Under the pieces are notes generated by a model. That model made no database searches. It was not told the origin of the DNA and saw only the letters and a program-made list of their open reading frames with translations. From assembly GCF_900103695.1 (NCBI RefSeq), contig NZ_FNHF01000002.1:682001-746000 (forward strand): 64,000 nt of DNA, given 5' to 3'. The DNA comes from Sediminibacillus halophilus. Lineage in GTDB: Bacteria; Bacillota; Bacilli; Bacillales; Amphibacillaceae. Below, one piece after another: positions 25,293 through 34,009 of the stretch (positions within the stretch are counted from its first letter, which is position 1; every line of letters begins with the position of its first letter). The position numbers and the translations under genes were made by a program.

Positions 25293-26300
25293 ATGGTCAA
25301 ACCAATACGGTTAAAAAAGGGAGATAAGATAGGAATCATCACTCCATCTTCCCCTGCACCTGTTTATTTCAAACAACGTTATCAAAGAGGTCTGGGACAA
25401 TTACAGAAACTTGGTTACCAGGTGGTAGAAGGAAAGTGTTCTTCTCATCAGCAGGCTTACCGTTCCGGAACGATAAAAGACAGAGCAGAGGAAATCAATG
25501 CATTTTTTTATGATGACGAAATTAAAGCGATCATCAGTACGATAGGTGGTACCAACTCGAACTCTTTATTGCCTTATCTCGATTACACCCTTTTGAAGGA
25601 TAATCCGAAAATTGTAATGGGATATAGCGACGTAACAGCACTGTTGTTAGGCATTTATGCTAAAACTGGACTGGTCACGTTTTATGGGCCCGCGATTGTC
25701 CCTTCCTTCGGCGAGTATCCTGAAATGCTTCCAAAAGGATTAGAATTTTTTCAAGATGTGGCCGCCATGCAAAAATCCGCCCCGTATACGCTGGAAATTC
25801 CTGATGAATGGACGGATGAAATGCTCGATTGGCATAAGCAAACCCGAGCTAAAAAGATGTATAAAAACAACGGGTGGACGTGTTTGCGGGAAGGCAAAGC
25901 CACCGGAAAATTAATTGGCGGCAACTTAAATACTATGTCAGGTTTTCTGAATACCGAATATTTTCCTGACCTGCAGGGCTCCATCCTCTTTATCGAAGAT
26001 TCCTTTAAAGATATGGCAATCGAAGAAAGACTGTTCAGCATGTTAAATGTTTCTGGTATCTTTGATAAAATTAGTGGATTAATCGTTGGAAAACACGAAC
26101 AGTTTGATGATTTAAACGCTCCGTTTACATTACACGAATTGTTGCTGGAAGTGATAGGTGACAGGGATATCCCCATCCTGACAAATGTAGACGTCGGGCA
26201 TACTTTCCCGTCTCACGTTTTCCCAATCGGGATAGAGGCAGAATTGGATGCTGTTCACAGGAAAATAACCTTTTGGGAAAATGGTGTCGCAGAGCTCTAA
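25293..26300 (+). CDS. S66 family LD-carboxypeptidase / MccF-like protein
   Basis: 335 aa serine peptidase of family S66, which includes the cytoplasmic LD-carboxypeptidases that trim tetrapeptides in peptidoglycan recycling and the MccF proteins that detoxify microcin C and other aminoacyl-nucleotide conjugates. Nucleophile S112 lies in MGYSDVTAL; the Glu of the triad is in the IEDSF region and the His in VDVGHTFPS near 303. ATG at 25293 follows AAAGGAGCC. The insert WTDEMLDWHKQTRAKK after residue 170 is typical of the MccF subgroup, so an antibiotic-immunity role is possible. It has its own terminator. Confidence 0.87.
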   Translation: MVKPIRLKKGDKIGIITPSSPAPVYFKQRYQRGLGQLQKLGYQVVEGKCSSHQQAYRSGTIKDRAEEINAFFYDDEIKAIISTIGGTNSNSLLPYLDYTLLKDNPKIVMGYSDVTALLLGIYAKTGLVTFYGPAIVPSFGEYPEMLPKGLEFFQDVAAMQKSAPYTLEIPDEWTDEMLDWHKQTRAKKMYKNNGWTCLREGKATGKLIGGNLNTMSGFLNTEYFPDLQGSILFIEDSFKDMAIEERLFSMLNVSGIFDKISGLIVGKHEQFDDLNAPFTLHELLLEVIGDRDIPILTNVDVGHTFPSHVFPIGIEAELDAVHRKITFWENGVAEL

Positions 26301-26324
26301 ATGACAATGAACAGCAATAGAGCT

Positions 26325-26356
26325 AACCACTCGCTGTCGTCGAGTGGTTTTTTTGT
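26325..26356 (+). terminator. Terminator of the S66 peptidase gene
   Basis: AACCACTCG and CGAGTGGTT enclose a 7-base loop, followed by seven T. Confidence 0.87.
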
Positions 26357-26455
26357 TTGTGATTCGTCCTGTGCCCTTACAGCGTGCTCTTTGCAATTAT
26401 CTGCTAATCCGATTACATTTAAAGAGATAACTATATTCGAAAGAAGGCCACAGTC

Positions 26456-27958
26456 ATGTCGGAATTTGCGCAAACTGCCTCGGCTAGTAAAACGAAACGG
26501 CCGCTCGTACTAGCAGCTTTAGTGATCTCCATGTTCATGGCTGCAATCGAGGGAACGATCGTCGCGACGGCGATGCCCAACATCGTCGGAGACCTTGGCG
26601 GTTTTTCTGTTTACAGTTGGGTTTTTTCTGCTTTTCTATTAATGCAGGCGGTCACTACACTTATATACGGAAAACTATCAGACTTGTTCGGAAGAAAACC
26701 GATATTTCTCATTGGAGTCGTCATATTTTTGACGGGTTCCCTGTTATGCGGACTTGCCACGACGATGACGATGCTTGTCGTGTTCCGGGTGGTACAAGGT
26801 CTCGGCGCCGGTGCGGTCCAGCCCATCGTCACGACCATTGTGGGAGATATGTACACTGTCGAAGAACGTTCCAAAATCCAGGGCTATTTGGCCAGCGTTT
26901 GGGGGATTTCTTCCGTTGTCGGTCCGCTGCTGGGAGGCTTTATTGTTCGTTTTTCAGACTGGGCATGGATTTTTTGGATGAACATTCCGTTGGGGATTAT
27001 CGGGATGATCGGTGTTATTATATTTTTCCATGAGGATGTAACCAAGGAAAAGAAATCAATCGACTACCTTGGCTCGAGCTTGTTTTTCATTGCCATTTCT
27101 GCTTTGATTGTTGTCCTTGTTCAAGGCGGGGCAGCCTGGGCCTGGACTTCGCCACAGATACTTACGTTGATTGGCGTCTTTATCATCGGTGCCCTTCTGT
27201 TTATCTGGCAGGAAACAAAAGCAACAGCGCCAATGATGCCATTGGGAATTTGGAATAACAAACTGATCACCATCGCCAATTTGGCAACCCTGACATCCGG
27301 AATGATGATGATCGGGTTATCCAGTTTTCTTCCAACATATGTACAAGCAGTGATGGGCTATTCTGCCATCGTTGCCGGGTTTACATTATGCACCATGTCA
27401 ATCGGCTGGCCGATTTCCGCAACCATCGCCGGCCATTTAGTATTGAAAATCGGCTTCAGGCCGACTGCGATTTTGGGAGGAATCGCTCTTGGCATCGGCG
27501 GCCTGTTGTTTGTGTTCCTCGATCCAGACAAAGGGCCTGTATATGCAGGGATCAGTTCATTTGTAGTCGGTGTCGGCATGGGGCTGTCCAGCACTACCTT
27601 TATTGTTTCGATTCAAGGCAGTGTCGACTGGAAAACCCGCGGTGTAGCAACCTCTTTGAACATGTTCATGCGTATCATTGGAAGTGCACTAGGTGCAGCA
27701 GTCCTCGGTGGTGTCCTCAACATGCGGATGAATCAATTGATGCAGGACAGCGTTGGGGCCGGCTCTGATATCATCGATAGCAGCTCTACCAACGCACTGC
27801 TGGACGAAACCATGCGCAGCCGTCTTCCGGAAAACGCCCTGGTCCAGCTGCAGGACTCCCTGTCCACAGCATTGCACGCCGTCTATATCGGCCTGTTCGC
27901 CATCGGACTCATCACATTCGCCCTGACCCTCTTCTTCCCCAAGATAGAGCGGAAATAA
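26456..27958 (+). CDS. MFS multidrug efflux transporter, DHA2 (EmrB/QacA, 14-TM) family
   Basis: 500 aa integral membrane drug:proton antiporter with 14 hydrophobic helices. Motif C-like sequence GPLLGGFI (about 158-165), motif A as GKLSDLFGRKP (about 71-81), and the motif D1-like start AAIEGTIVATAMPNIVGDLGG are intact. ATG at 26456 after GAAAGAAGG. The closest Bacillus arrangement is the YusP/Mdr type. No TetR or MarR regulator is adjacent. Transported compounds are unknown; exporting dyes, biocides or antibiotics is typical. Confidence 0.88.
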   Translation: MSEFAQTASASKTKRPLVLAALVISMFMAAIEGTIVATAMPNIVGDLGGFSVYSWVFSAFLLMQAVTTLIYGKLSDLFGRKPIFLIGVVIFLTGSLLCGLATTMTMLVVFRVVQGLGAGAVQPIVTTIVGDMYTVEERSKIQGYLASVWGISSVVGPLLGGFIVRFSDWAWIFWMNIPLGIIGMIGVIIFFHEDVTKEKKSIDYLGSSLFFIAISALIVVLVQGGAAWAWTSPQILTLIGVFIIGALLFIWQETKATAPMMPLGIWNNKLITIANLATLTSGMMMIGLSSFLPTYVQAVMGYSAIVAGFTLCTMSIGWPISATIAGHLVLKIGFRPTAILGGIALGIGGLLFVFLDPDKGPVYAGISSFVVGVGMGLSSTTFIVSIQGSVDWKTRGVATSLNMFMRIIGSALGAAVLGGVLNMRMNQLMQDSVGAGSDIIDSSSTNALLDETMRSRLPENALVQLQDSLSTALHAVYIGLFAIGLITFALTLFFPKIERK

Positions 27959-27968
27959 AGTAGAATAA

Positions 27969-28126
27969 GGGGACAGTCCCCATTCACGTATGGGGACACA
28001 CCTTGGCTGGTGTTGGGGACTGGCCCTATAATTGGGAGGCCCGTCCTATTGGGATTTCCGTTTACCCTAACCAGATTTGAGCTCGGTTTAGGGACTGACC
28101 CCATAGCCATTTAGGGTCAGTCCCCT
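27969..28126. repeat. GGGACTGTCCC/GGGACTGACCC palindromic repeats, cluster 1
   Basis: GGGGACAGTCCCC at 27969-27981, a partial copy GGGGACTGGCCC near 28015, and a hairpin of GGGACTGACCCC (28091-28102) with GGGGTCAGTCCC-type arm (28112-28124, GGGTCAGTCCCC). The last is followed by T-rich sequence and may end the efflux gene transcript. The family recurs at 32742, 33933, 36477 and 55690. Confidence 0.7.
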
Positions 28127-28218
28127 TTATTCAGTTCCCACTATGCCATCTCCTCATTGTCGACTTTAGGGAGGAATTATGGCAATGTATGATATAACAA
28201 TTATTTGGAGGTATTGGT

Positions 28219-28669
28219 ATGAGCGAAGGAACGATAATCATCGAAGCAATGTACAAACAGTTGATCAATGCATGGAACGACAGAAACGCATCAGGAATGG
28301 CTGAATTATTTCATCCGCTCGGAGAATTAATTGGCTTTGATGGCAGTCTGGCGGTAGGAACTCAGGGTATATCGGATCATTTAACCCCTATATTCAGAGA
28401 TCATCCTACTCCTCCTTATATATAAAGTAAAGTCCGTACGGCATCTCGACGATAACACAGCGATGCTTAGAGCAATAGCCGGGATGATTCCTCCTGAAGA
28501 ACAAACCATCAACCCGGACCTCAACGCTCACCAAACATTAATAGCTTCTAAACAGGGGACCGACTGGAAAATCGCACTCTTCCAAAACACCCCTGCCCAA
28601 TTTCATGGCAGGCCTGAATTGGTCGATGAAATGACGAATGAGTTAAAAGGGCTAATCTTAAGTCTCTAA
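28219..28669 (+). pseudogene. SgcJ/EcaC-type SnoaL-like protein gene, frameshifted in a TA repeat
   Basis: Two frames together make one normal SgcJ/EcaC family protein (about 150 aa, NTF2-like fold). The first starts at ATG 28219 behind GGAGG and reads EAMYKQLINAWNDRNASGMAEL up to HPTPPYI, then stops at TAA. The second continues in the +1 frame from VKSVRHLDDNTAMLRAIAGM to GRPELVDEMTNEL, stop at 28669. The break lies at TTATATATAAA near 28415. Adding one TA unit would restore PYIYKVKSVRHL, so loss of one dinucleotide is the simplest explanation. It is either a mutation, a slippage-variable site or a read error. Confidence 0.78.
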
Positions 28670-28677
28670 AGAAGGAA

Positions 28678-29253
28678 GTGTTTCTTATCGTACAAATTAC
28701 AGGAGACAAAGTCATCCTTAAAGAGCCTGATCAACAAGCAATCGATGAACTTTATTACTGGAAATATGAAGAGGCAGAACAGGCTGCAAAAAAGTGGAAT
28801 GGGCCGTACATTCCCGAAGAAAGGGTCAGTAAACAAGAATACGACGTGAGCTGGCGACGGGAAGAGCCGATTGCTCCTGGCGTTCCTGCCTCATTGATCA
28901 TTTACGTCGAAAATCAGCTGATTGGTTACGTAGGTGCCTATTGGGTTGATAAAAACACAAATTGGCTGGAAACCGGAATTGTCATATATGACAAAGATTA
29001 TTGGAACGGCGGTTACGGCACCGAAGCCTATAAACGCTGGATTGACTTCTTGTTCCAACAAACCGACTTGCATAGACTCGGTATGTCCACTTGGTCAGGA
29101 AATGTCCGCATGATCAAAGTGGCTGAAAAAATCGGCATGAAGGAAGAAGCGAGGATAAGAGACGCTCGAATAGTAGACAATAAGTATTATGATGCCATTA
29201 AAATGGGGATGCTGCGAAGTGAATGGAAAAAAAGCAAAATTAACACCATGTAA
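28678..29253 (+). CDS. GNAT family N-acetyltransferase (RimJ/RimL-like)
   Basis: 191 aa acetyl-CoA-dependent acetyltransferase. Core: beta-strand LIIYVENQLIGYVGAYWV, then the acetyl-CoA loop region DKDYWNGGYGTEAYKRWIDFLF (a Q/RxxGxG/A variant, GGYGT near 105), then LHRLGMSTWSGNVRMIKVAEKIGM, the usual RimL ending. The only start is GTG 28678, very close to AAGAAGGAA, so initiation may be weak. It follows the broken SgcJ-like gene by 8 bp. Substrate unknown. Confidence 0.82.
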   Translation: MFLIVQITGDKVILKEPDQQAIDELYYWKYEEAEQAAKKWNGPYIPEERVSKQEYDVSWRREEPIAPGVPASLIIYVENQLIGYVGAYWVDKNTNWLETGIVIYDKDYWNGGYGTEAYKRWIDFLFQQTDLHRLGMSTWSGNVRMIKVAEKIGMKEEARIRDARIVDNKYYDAIKMGMLRSEWKKSKINTM

Positions 29254-29279
29254 ATGCGAATAGATTTGGAAACATGCAA

Positions 29280-29310
29280 AAAACACGCTTGATTTGGTCA
29301 AGCGTGTTTT
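29280..29310. terminator. Terminator downstream of the GNAT gene
   Basis: AAAACACGCTTGA and TCAAGCGTGTTTT are perfectly complementary around a 5-base loop; A-run on the left and T-run on the right make it bidirectional. Confidence 0.82.
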
Positions 29311-30293
29311 GCAATAATCCGGCTATTCGTTTTTCCCCGCAATTCTGGATAACCAGAAGGATGCTTTGCTTTATGAAAACGTCCATCGACTTTCCATTAA
29401 CTCAACAACATCCAAGTGATATTTATACAGTCGCAGTCCCGCTAGCCGCAGAAATAAGAAATATCTGCTAAACCTTTCACTTTGAACATTTGTCCCTAAA
29501 TTTTTAGAAAAGAGGATGAATATAATAAACGTTGACACTTATAGGAAATAATTTCCGAATAACTTGAGAGGTATGTTCTCGAGTGATCATTTGCGAAAAG
29601 AAACAAAAGAGACAGGATTTACAATATGTAGGTCTACGAGCGAAATGACATACTGATAGTTTTATAGGTGGCAAATATATTAGTGTGAAACAAATTCCTG
29701 AGATGACTGATTCCGGTTCATCAAATCAGTTTCTACTACTAATTCTTAATATAAACGTTCTCGTAGTGTGTAAGAGGTCTTTAGTAGACGGGAGACCGGC
29801 ATAAGAAGGTGTGCAGAGTAGCGACTTATCCATATTACGTACGGTATTCCCCCCACCATCCCAGACTCGATTGTATGAAGGTAAGTTCTGCATTGTTAAT
29901 GATAGACTAGTGATTGCTATATAACATTATCTTTTTTAGAATTCATTACCGGTACTTTACAAGAACAGCGGTTTTTCGGCTCTAACACCGCCATCCACCC
30001 TTTGAACCTTTAAAACTTAAGTATTAATTAAAAGTCTATAAATACGATAAAATTCATAATAAATTGATGAAACAGTGGTTTAGATTTGGTTCTTTAAAAC
30101 CTAAAGGGAATTCCTGTTTGTTTTCATTTGATTTACTTTTCCACCAATTTTTTGAAAAAAGTAATTTAAATTATTTTTTCAGAATGTTACAATTTATTTA
30201 TAATTTATATGGAAGGAGGCGTAAAATTTATAGTTAAGGTTTCAGTTTTCTGATTGACTTTTTATCTCTAAAATTACAGAAAGGGTGCTTGTA
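29311..30293. other. AT-rich gene-free stretch at the left edge of the bacteriocin island
   Basis: Nearly 1 kb with no frame that has a ribosome-binding site. Base composition becomes clearly richer in A and T from about 29.5 kb and stays so to about 32.3 kb. Candidate promoter elements for the downstream gene include TTACAAT near 30187. A lone AAGGAGGCG near 30215 is not followed by a usable start. It may hold remnants of inserted DNA. Confidence 0.45.
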
Positions 30294-31043
30294 ATGAGAA
30301 AAACATTCAAAAATCTATCTAATAGCAGAAGTTTAAAACTTTTTATGCTACTTAGTATGGTATTTATGTTACTATCCAGTAGTCCCTTATCCGCAGTTGC
30401 TTCCACTTCTGATGCAGATAATGATTGTGGCTGTAATGGTGATGAAATTAATGAAGAGGGACTTTCTCAAATCGAAGGTGAAGAAAAAATTGAAACTCTT
30501 AGCGCTATAGAGACAGACTCTGTTTTTGAAAATAACGTTGATCATGACTCTATTAATGCTGATAAAAGTAAGGTAATAAATTTAGGTGAAAGTGAATATG
30601 CAAATGGAGAGGTTCTCCAAGTTACTAGCTTATTTGAGAACTCTATGGAAGAAATTGATTATGATTTGATAACTGTATTCGTTGAAAAAGACAGTAAAAA
30701 AGTTTTGAAATTAAGTTATTTTGAAGTTGATGCTGACACAGTTGATTATAAAGACTTTGATGAGACTGGACAGCTTATGATTCATAAAGAGTTTAGTTAT
30801 GAAGATTTTAGTGAAGGAAACTTAGAGAACGGAACAACTCATTATAGTGTATATGAGGGAGTAACTACTTTTGATGTTGACAAAGACAGTTTCTGGTACA
30901 AATTTGCTTGTAGCTTCTCTGGTCAAATAGCTTGTATGTCTGGATGTGTAGCATCATTTGCTGCTGGACCTGGTGCTGGTAGTGCACTATTCACTGTATG
31001 TTCGTCAGCTTGTAGTACTGTTTGGAGTGCAGGATTATGTTAA
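30294..31043 (+). CDS. Putative secreted cysteine-rich bacteriocin precursor (halocin C8-like architecture)
   Basis: 249 aa from the ATG at 30294 behind AGAAAGGGTG. A Sec signal peptide covers about residues 1-38 (LFMLLSMVFMLLSSSPLSAVASTS). After it come CGC, an acidic, Cys-poor domain of about 150 residues, and a C-terminal 47-residue glycine- and alanine-rich domain with six cysteines: FACSFSGQIACMSGCVAS, then CSSACSTVWSAGLC. Halocin C8 precursors have the same plan, an N-terminal part that acts as immunity protein and a C-terminal disulfide-rich peptide, and also end in AGLC. Function here is an inference from that plan. A strong terminator follows, and a PadR/HAAS pair is encoded convergently. 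AT-rich codons suggest acquisition by transfer. Confidence 0.6.
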   Translation: MRKTFKNLSNSRSLKLFMLLSMVFMLLSSSPLSAVASTSDADNDCGCNGDEINEEGLSQIEGEEKIETLSAIETDSVFENNVDHDSINADKSKVINLGESEYANGEVLQVTSLFENSMEEIDYDLITVFVEKDSKKVLKLSYFEVDADTVDYKDFDETGQLMIHKEFSYEDFSEGNLENGTTHYSVYEGVTTFDVDKDSFWYKFACSFSGQIACMSGCVASFAAGPGAGSALFTVCSSACSTVWSAGLC

Positions 31044-31080
31044 TATAAGCAAAACTATACTAAAATACTAAGGAACAAGA

Positions 31081-31129
31081 GACAAACAGTTACAGGATAA
31101 GTTAAGGTCCTGTAACTGTTTGTCTTTTT
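31081..31129 (+). terminator. Terminator of the bacteriocin-like gene
   Basis: Seventeen-base perfect arms beginning GACAAACAGTTACAGGA, loop of 10, then TTTTT. Confidence 0.88.
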
Positions 31130-31164
31130 AAAGTAATACATTTTGAAACCTAACTGACCTTGCG

Positions 31165-31776
31165 TCAGTTCATTTGGCATTTCCGTTTAGCTCTTTTAAT
31201 CACTAAATAATAAATTAAGAGAGTTAACCAATATATTAATATATAGAATATTGAAAAATTAACTATTCCATTGTTTTCATTAAAAGATATCCATAGAAAA
31301 AGTAAAGACATAGGGAAATACAAGGACAATAAGATTTTTGGAGCAGTTTTCAAAAAAAACAGATTAAAAGTGTCTCTTTTACTAAATAAAAGAAGTGCAA
31401 CTAAGCCACAAATTACTTGGGGAATCCCTAATGTTATCCAAGCTAATTCTAACTCTTTTTCCAGAATAGGTACGGATAAAACTCCTAGTCCAAGTATTCC
31501 TATATTTAAAAGAAAAAATGAAATAGTGGGTTTTTGCTGGATTTTAGTTTCATCGTATTCATCTAAGTACTCTTTGGAAAGGGACTTAGGTGACTGGAAT
31601 TCACTTAACACTTTGTTAACAGCCACATCATAACTATATCCATCTTTTTTTAATGCATTTATTTTATCTTCTAAATGAACTTCAATCTCCTTTAGAATAT
31701 TTTTTCTTTCTTCTTCCGGCAATACATTTAGATTATATGATAATTTATTTAAATATTCATTTATAGATGAACACAA
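31165..31776 (-). CDS. HAAS domain membrane protein (DUF1700-like), partner of PadR
   Basis: 203 aa. The N-terminal 75 residues are the HAAS domain, a cytoplasmic helical signalling module that usually accompanies PadR regulators (INEYLNKLSYNLNVLPEEERK). Residues about 85-200 form four to five membrane helices, ending KRAKRKCQMN. The start is TTG 31776; AAAGGGGGTG for it lies inside the last codons of the PadR gene, 4 bp away. It probably senses an envelope condition and modulates PadR. Its position beside a putative bacteriocin suggests immunity or stress control. Confidence 0.78.
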   Translation of the reverse strand: MCSSINEYLNKLSYNLNVLPEEERKNILKEIEVHLEDKINALKKDGYSYDVAVNKVLSEFQSPKSLSKEYLDEYDETKIQQKPTISFFLLNIGILGLGVLSVPILEKELELAWITLGIPQVICGLVALLLFSKRDTFNLFFLKTAPKILLSLYFPMSLLFLWISFNENNGIVNFSIFYILIYWLTLLIYYLVIKRAKRKCQMN

Positions 31777-31780
31777 ACAA

Positions 31781-32110
31781 CTACACCCCCTTTAATGATT
31801 TTATTATATTTGATGACTCGTTTAATATTTTTATTCGATTTTCAAGAAGTTCTTCGCCTTTGTCTGTAAGTTGATAAAACTTCCGGCGTGGACCTGTTTC
31901 TGGATTATCCCAGAAAGAGTATGACCAATTATTATTTTCTAATCTTTTAAGTATGGGATATATTGAACCCTCTGACAAACTTAGATACGTAGTGTCTTTC
32001 AATGTGGATGTTATCTCATAACCATATAGGGGTTTTTTTTTAATCAGTAGCATTATAATTAATTCTATGACCCCTTTTTTAAATTGTAGTTGCCATTTAT
32101 CATTCTCCAT
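31781..32110 (-). CDS. PadR family transcriptional regulator
   Basis: 109 aa winged-helix repressor of PadR subfamily 2. Motifs: FKKGVIELIIMLLIKKKPLYGYEI, SEGSIYPILKRLE and GPRRKFYQLTDKG are diagnostic. ATG at 32110 with GGGGGGAGGGAAC upstream. AT-rich dyads around 32140-32165 (ATATATCGAAAAAATATATAT-like, on either side of the promoter region) are candidate operators. Forms an operon with the HAAS gene; PadR members next to toxin or transporter genes often respond to cell-envelope antibiotics. Confidence 0.88.
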   Translation of the reverse strand: MENDKWQLQFKKGVIELIIMLLIKKKPLYGYEITSTLKDTTYLSLSEGSIYPILKRLENNNWSYSFWDNPETGPRRKFYQLTDKGEELLENRIKILNESSNIIKSLKGV

Positions 32111-32325
32111 TGTTAGTTCCCTCCCCCCTTAATACTTATTATATATCGAAAAAATATATATAGCAATACCATATATGTTTTTCTGACTTATGTGTGTTAA
32201 TACAATTGTAGTTGTTAATATAAAGTGGCTCTTACAGATTTTTGTGACGCTTCTTCGTTTGGAGGAGTTGGGTTCTGCTAATCCTGCAGAAGTAATTGAT
32301 TTGATTGAGTAGCTTGCTACTTTAT

Positions 32326-32670
32326 CTACAAAAAGAAACTTTTCGTATTCCGGGGATGGCCGTTTCCGATTTTGTTCATCATCCAGGTTCGGGCATCCAG
32401 GATGTTTTGCTTTAAAGAGTCCTTGGCTTCCGCTAACTCAACGACTTCTATATAATAAGGAATCCTACTATTTTCAAGAGTATCAGGCAATCTTTGCTTA
32501 AGAGCAGGGGAAATAGGACGCTCGGCGTCAATAGCGATATCAATATCAGAACTCTGCTTTTGCTGCATTCTTGCCCATGATTCAAATAAATATACTGTCA
32601 CATCATGATGTGGCATCGTCTTTTCCACAACACGCTTCAGTTCATTCAATGTTCGTTCGTGTGAGTTCAC
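32326..32670 (-). CDS. Minimal nucleotidyltransferase (MNT) domain protein without HEPN partner, altered GS motif
   Basis: 114 aa protein of the MntA-like minimal nucleotidyltransferase family. In MntA/HepT systems such proteins AMPylate and neutralise a HEPN ribonuclease. The metal-binding pair DIDIAID (D42, D44) is intact, but the GS motif reads LFESWARM where the family has GS, so the glycine is E30. GTG start at 32670 behind AAAGGTG. No HEPN gene lies on either side. The last 15 residues (GNGHPRNTKSFFL) look unlike family members. It may be a solitary remnant with altered or lost activity. Confidence 0.72.
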   Translation of the reverse strand: MNSHERTLNELKRVVEKTMPHHDVTVYLFESWARMQQKQSSDIDIAIDAERPISPALKQRLPDTLENSRIPYYIEVVELAEAKDSLKQNILDARTWMMNKIGNGHPRNTKSFFL

Positions 32671-32741
32671 TCACATCACACCTTTCCCCCTTTTCCTTTA
32701 GTATATTACACCATCCCTCATCCAAACTGTTGGACGGAATA

Positions 32742-32779
32742 GGGGGACAGTCCCCAATAAGTAAAAGGGACTGTCCCTC
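32742..32779. repeat. GGGACTGTCCC palindromic repeats, cluster 2
   Basis: GGGGGACAGTCCCC (32742-32755) and AGGGACTGTCCCT (32766-32779), two palindromes in a row just after the diguanylate cyclase gene, where they could act as a terminator. Confidence 0.72.
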
Positions 32780-32785
32780 TCTTTC

Positions 32786-33865
32786 TCATTGGGACACATA
32801 TACTCGGTTACGGCCGTTCCTTTTCGCTTGATAAAGTGCTTTGTCCGCATCGTCAATTAAATCAGCTGCGCGTTTGGTTGTTTCATCAATATTGGCAATC
32901 CCTATGGATACGGTGATATTTATTTGAGCACCGGAATTTAGAATAAAGGTGAAATCCTCGACATTCTTACGGATCAGTTCACTAATTTCGATTGCCTGGT
33001 TAAGTCCGCAATCCCGTAAAATTGCAGTGAACTCTTCCCCTCCATTCCAGCTGACGATATCAAACGATCTAGTCGAGCTCTTTAAAATGCTGGCTAACTC
33101 TTTTAAGACAATATCCCCTTCTGCCTGGCCATACGTGTCATTTATCTTCTTGAAATAGTCAATATCGATATATAGGAGTGAAATCTTTTCATTTGTTCTT
33201 TCCTGGTTGAACAATAACTGATTGAATACCTCATCAAACTTCCTGAAATTATTCAGCCCTGTCAAACCATCGGTGGCTGATTCTGCTTTATATTGATTGA
33301 ATAGTTCTTGGCTCCGTCTTAAATATTCGATAATAGAAAACGAGATGAACCCTGCTAAGTAGGATACCCCCCAATAAATCGGTATCAAATGAAGCAACAG
33401 CTTTATATCATTTAACAGATAGAAGACAAGGACAGTAAAGACGAGATTAGAAAATGTGACCATCCAGAATATCTTTTTCTTTTTTGAGAGTTGCTTGCTG
33501 GAAATCAATAAAGAGGCAGCAGAAATAAATGTCACCAGGAATATAGCCGCAAAAGAGGAAGTATTAAATCCGAAGAGAAAACGGCCTAAGATTATCAGCA
33601 ATCCTGCTGACAACGTGGGCAAAAGACCTCCATAGTAAGCCATAATGAGAATGGGAATATGACGTAAATCAATGATCGTGTTGCCGATGTTCATGCTGTA
33701 TTGCATCAATATATTACTCAACAGTCCAGCAAATAAGCCTGTAATAATTTTTCTCGTTCGACTCGAGCTCCGGCTCAGCGGAGAAGTACTTGTCACTTGC
33801 GTATAAAAAAATAGCAGAGAAGACAAAATCGCTAAGTCGGAGAGCAGTTCCTTCATAATAATCAC
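32786..33865 (-). CDS. Membrane-bound diguanylate cyclase (5TM sensor + GGDEF)
   Basis: About 359 aa. The N-terminal 190 residues hold six hydrophobic helices with DLRHIPILIMAYYGGLLP, the signature of the 5TM-LytS-type (5TMR-LYT) sensor. The GGDEF domain begins near DGLTGLNNFRKFD and has an intact active site NGGEEF. RSFD five residues before it is a canonical inhibitory RxxD site, so c-di-GMP feedback is expected. I start at GTG 33865, next to AGGTGAT; ATG 33856 or GTG 33874 are alternatives. It likely controls motility versus attachment. Confidence 0.88.
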   Translation of the reverse strand: MIIMKELLSDLAILSSLLFFYTQVTSTSPLSRSSSRTRKIITGLFAGLLSNILMQYSMNIGNTIIDLRHIPILIMAYYGGLLPTLSAGLLIILGRFLFGFNTSSFAAIFLVTFISAASLLISSKQLSKKKKIFWMVTFSNLVFTVLVFYLLNDIKLLLHLIPIYWGVSYLAGFISFSIIEYLRRSQELFNQYKAESATDGLTGLNNFRKFDEVFNQLLFNQERTNEKISLLYIDIDYFKKINDTYGQAEGDIVLKELASILKSSTRSFDIVSWNGGEEFTAILRDCGLNQAIEISELIRKNVEDFTFILNSGAQINITVSIGIANIDETTKRAADLIDDADKALYQAKRNGRNRVYVSQ

Positions 33866-33932
33866 GTGCATCACCTATGTAAAAATAGCATACATTTCCC
33901 CAAATAGAAACAAGAATGTTAACAATTTCACA

Positions 33933-34002
33933 GAGGGACTGACCCCAAGCGGGTGTGGGGTCAGTCCCTAATAGGGTCTCTTACTGTTTGGGGACTGTCC
34001 CC
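33933..34002. repeat. GGGACTGACCCC palindromic repeats, cluster 3
   Basis: GAGGGACTGACCCC and GGGGTCAGTCCCT form a long hairpin (33933-33969), followed by GGGGACTGTCCCC (33990-34002). The first 16 bases, CAGAGGGACTGACCCC, are identical to cluster 4. Confidence 0.75.
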
Positions 34003-34009
34003 GGGGAAT

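Noticed and set aside
32197-32319. 40-codon plus-strand frame (MCVNTIVVVNIKW to VIDLIE) between PadR and the nucleotidyltransferase gene
   Set aside because: No ribosome-binding site, no family resemblance, and it contains a hairpin; likely chance or old remnant.
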